The notes under the pieces are model-generated. The model searched no databases and was not told where the DNA came from. It saw nothing but the letters and a program-made list of their open reading frames with translations. This document shows positions 7,145 through 7,358 of a stretch of DNA of 7,358 bases, piece after piece. Position 1 is the first letter of the stretch. Each line of letters starts with the position of its first letter. A program made the translations under genes and the position numbers. Source of the stretch: CAZVPF01 sp964628195 (lineage in GTDB: Bacteria > Planctomycetota > Phycisphaerae > Sedimentisphaerales > Anaerohalosphaeraceae); contig CAZVPF010000082.1 of the NCBI GenBank assembly GCA_964628195.1, forward strand, positions 1-7,358, written 5' to 3'.

Positions 7145-7358
7145 TCAGGGTTCAAACGGGCTTAGATAGCTTTCTGCGAAGCCCTCTTTGTTATAGTCAA
7201 TTTGGAAAATATATATGGTGTTGCCGTAATGTCGCCACGTCAAACCGGCGATTATGTCCTTATCCCCATAAGTGAATACTTCTTCTGCATAGCTGCCGGA
7301 TGTTTTAACGTGTTTTTCATATGCCTGTATATTCGGCCTTGCAAAAGCTGCCGGCTTC
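7145..7358 (-). CDS. 3' end of an unidentified upstream operon gene (partial)
   Basis: The minus strand is open from the window edge to TGA at 7145-7147, giving the last 70 residues of a protein whose start lies beyond base 7358. It reads ...AFARPNIQAYEKHVK... then GDKDIIAGLTWRHYGNTIYIF and ends YLSPFEP. The alternation of hydrophobic and aromatic residues suggests beta strands. I do not recognise the family. The stop lies 13 bp before the glycosidase ATG, the same gap as between the next two genes, so it belongs to the same transcript and may also act in glycan use. The minus-strand frame beginning at the very edge base (7358) is closed early by a stop, which supports the chosen frame. Confidence 0.75.
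   Translation of the reverse strand, partial: KPAAFARPNIQAYEKHVKTSGSYAEEVFTYGDKDIIAGLTWRHYGNTIYIFQIDYNKEGFAESYLSPFEP

Larger units (their letters stand above)
1108..7358 (-). other. Probable carbohydrate-utilisation operon (partial, promoter not in window)
   Basis: Four genes run in the same direction with gaps of 13 bp and 13 bp and a 4-bp overlap: unidentified partial gene, secreted glycosidase-like protein, GPH symporter and Tat sulfatase. No promoter-sized gap exists inside the cluster, so one transcript entering from the right is likely. No regulator is visible. After the sulfatase there is no strong hairpin followed by a T tract, so transcription could continue toward the OrfA remnant, which lies on the same strand. 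Confidence 0.8.

Noticed and set aside
1..7358. CRISPR array, phage genes, toxin-antitoxin or defence system
   Set aside because: No spaced repeats or small paired genes were seen, and no phage or nuclease families were recognised.

Overview
The window holds the 3' part of a leftward (minus-strand) operon for breakdown and uptake of a probably sulfated carbohydrate. At its downstream end it abuts about 1 kb of decayed insertion-sequence DNA. The combination of an FGly-type sulfatase with a twin-arginine leader, a secreted multidomain glycosidase-like protein and a GPH/MelB-type symporter, with no SusC/SusD pair visible, suggests a member of the PVC group. Planctomycetota such as the Phycisphaerae, or Lentisphaerota/Kiritimatiellota, are the likeliest. 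This assignment rests on gene content only.

Layout. Bases 1-401 (+) carry the C-terminal half of a DDE (rve-type) transposase without an intact N-terminus. Bases 402-635 hold no gene. Bases 636-661 match the anticodon-loop-to-T-loop part of a bacterial tRNA-Asn(GUU) and sit directly against a broken OrfA-type transposase start (639-842, minus). That OrfA keeps a good promoter, a ribosome binding site and a hairpin that could hide the site in read-through RNA. Bases 904-1107 hold no gene. The operon then reads from right to left: an unidentified partial gene (7145-7358), a secreted 893-residue putative glycosidase (4450-7131), a 12-helix sugar:cation symporter (2979-4436) and a sulfatase (1108-2982). 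Gaps are 13 bp, 13 bp and a 4-bp ATGA overlap, so co-transcription is likely. The operon promoter lies beyond the right edge, and no convincing terminator follows the sulfatase.

How the genes may work together (inference): the exported sulfatase removes sulfate esters and the exported glycosidase releases small sugars. The symporter imports these with a cation. The substrate cannot be read from the sequence. The most unusual points are the extra C-terminal domain of the sulfatase, the hard-to-classify glycosidase, the tRNA-Asn scar at the transposase junction and the apparent read-through-protection hairpin in front of the OrfA remnant.
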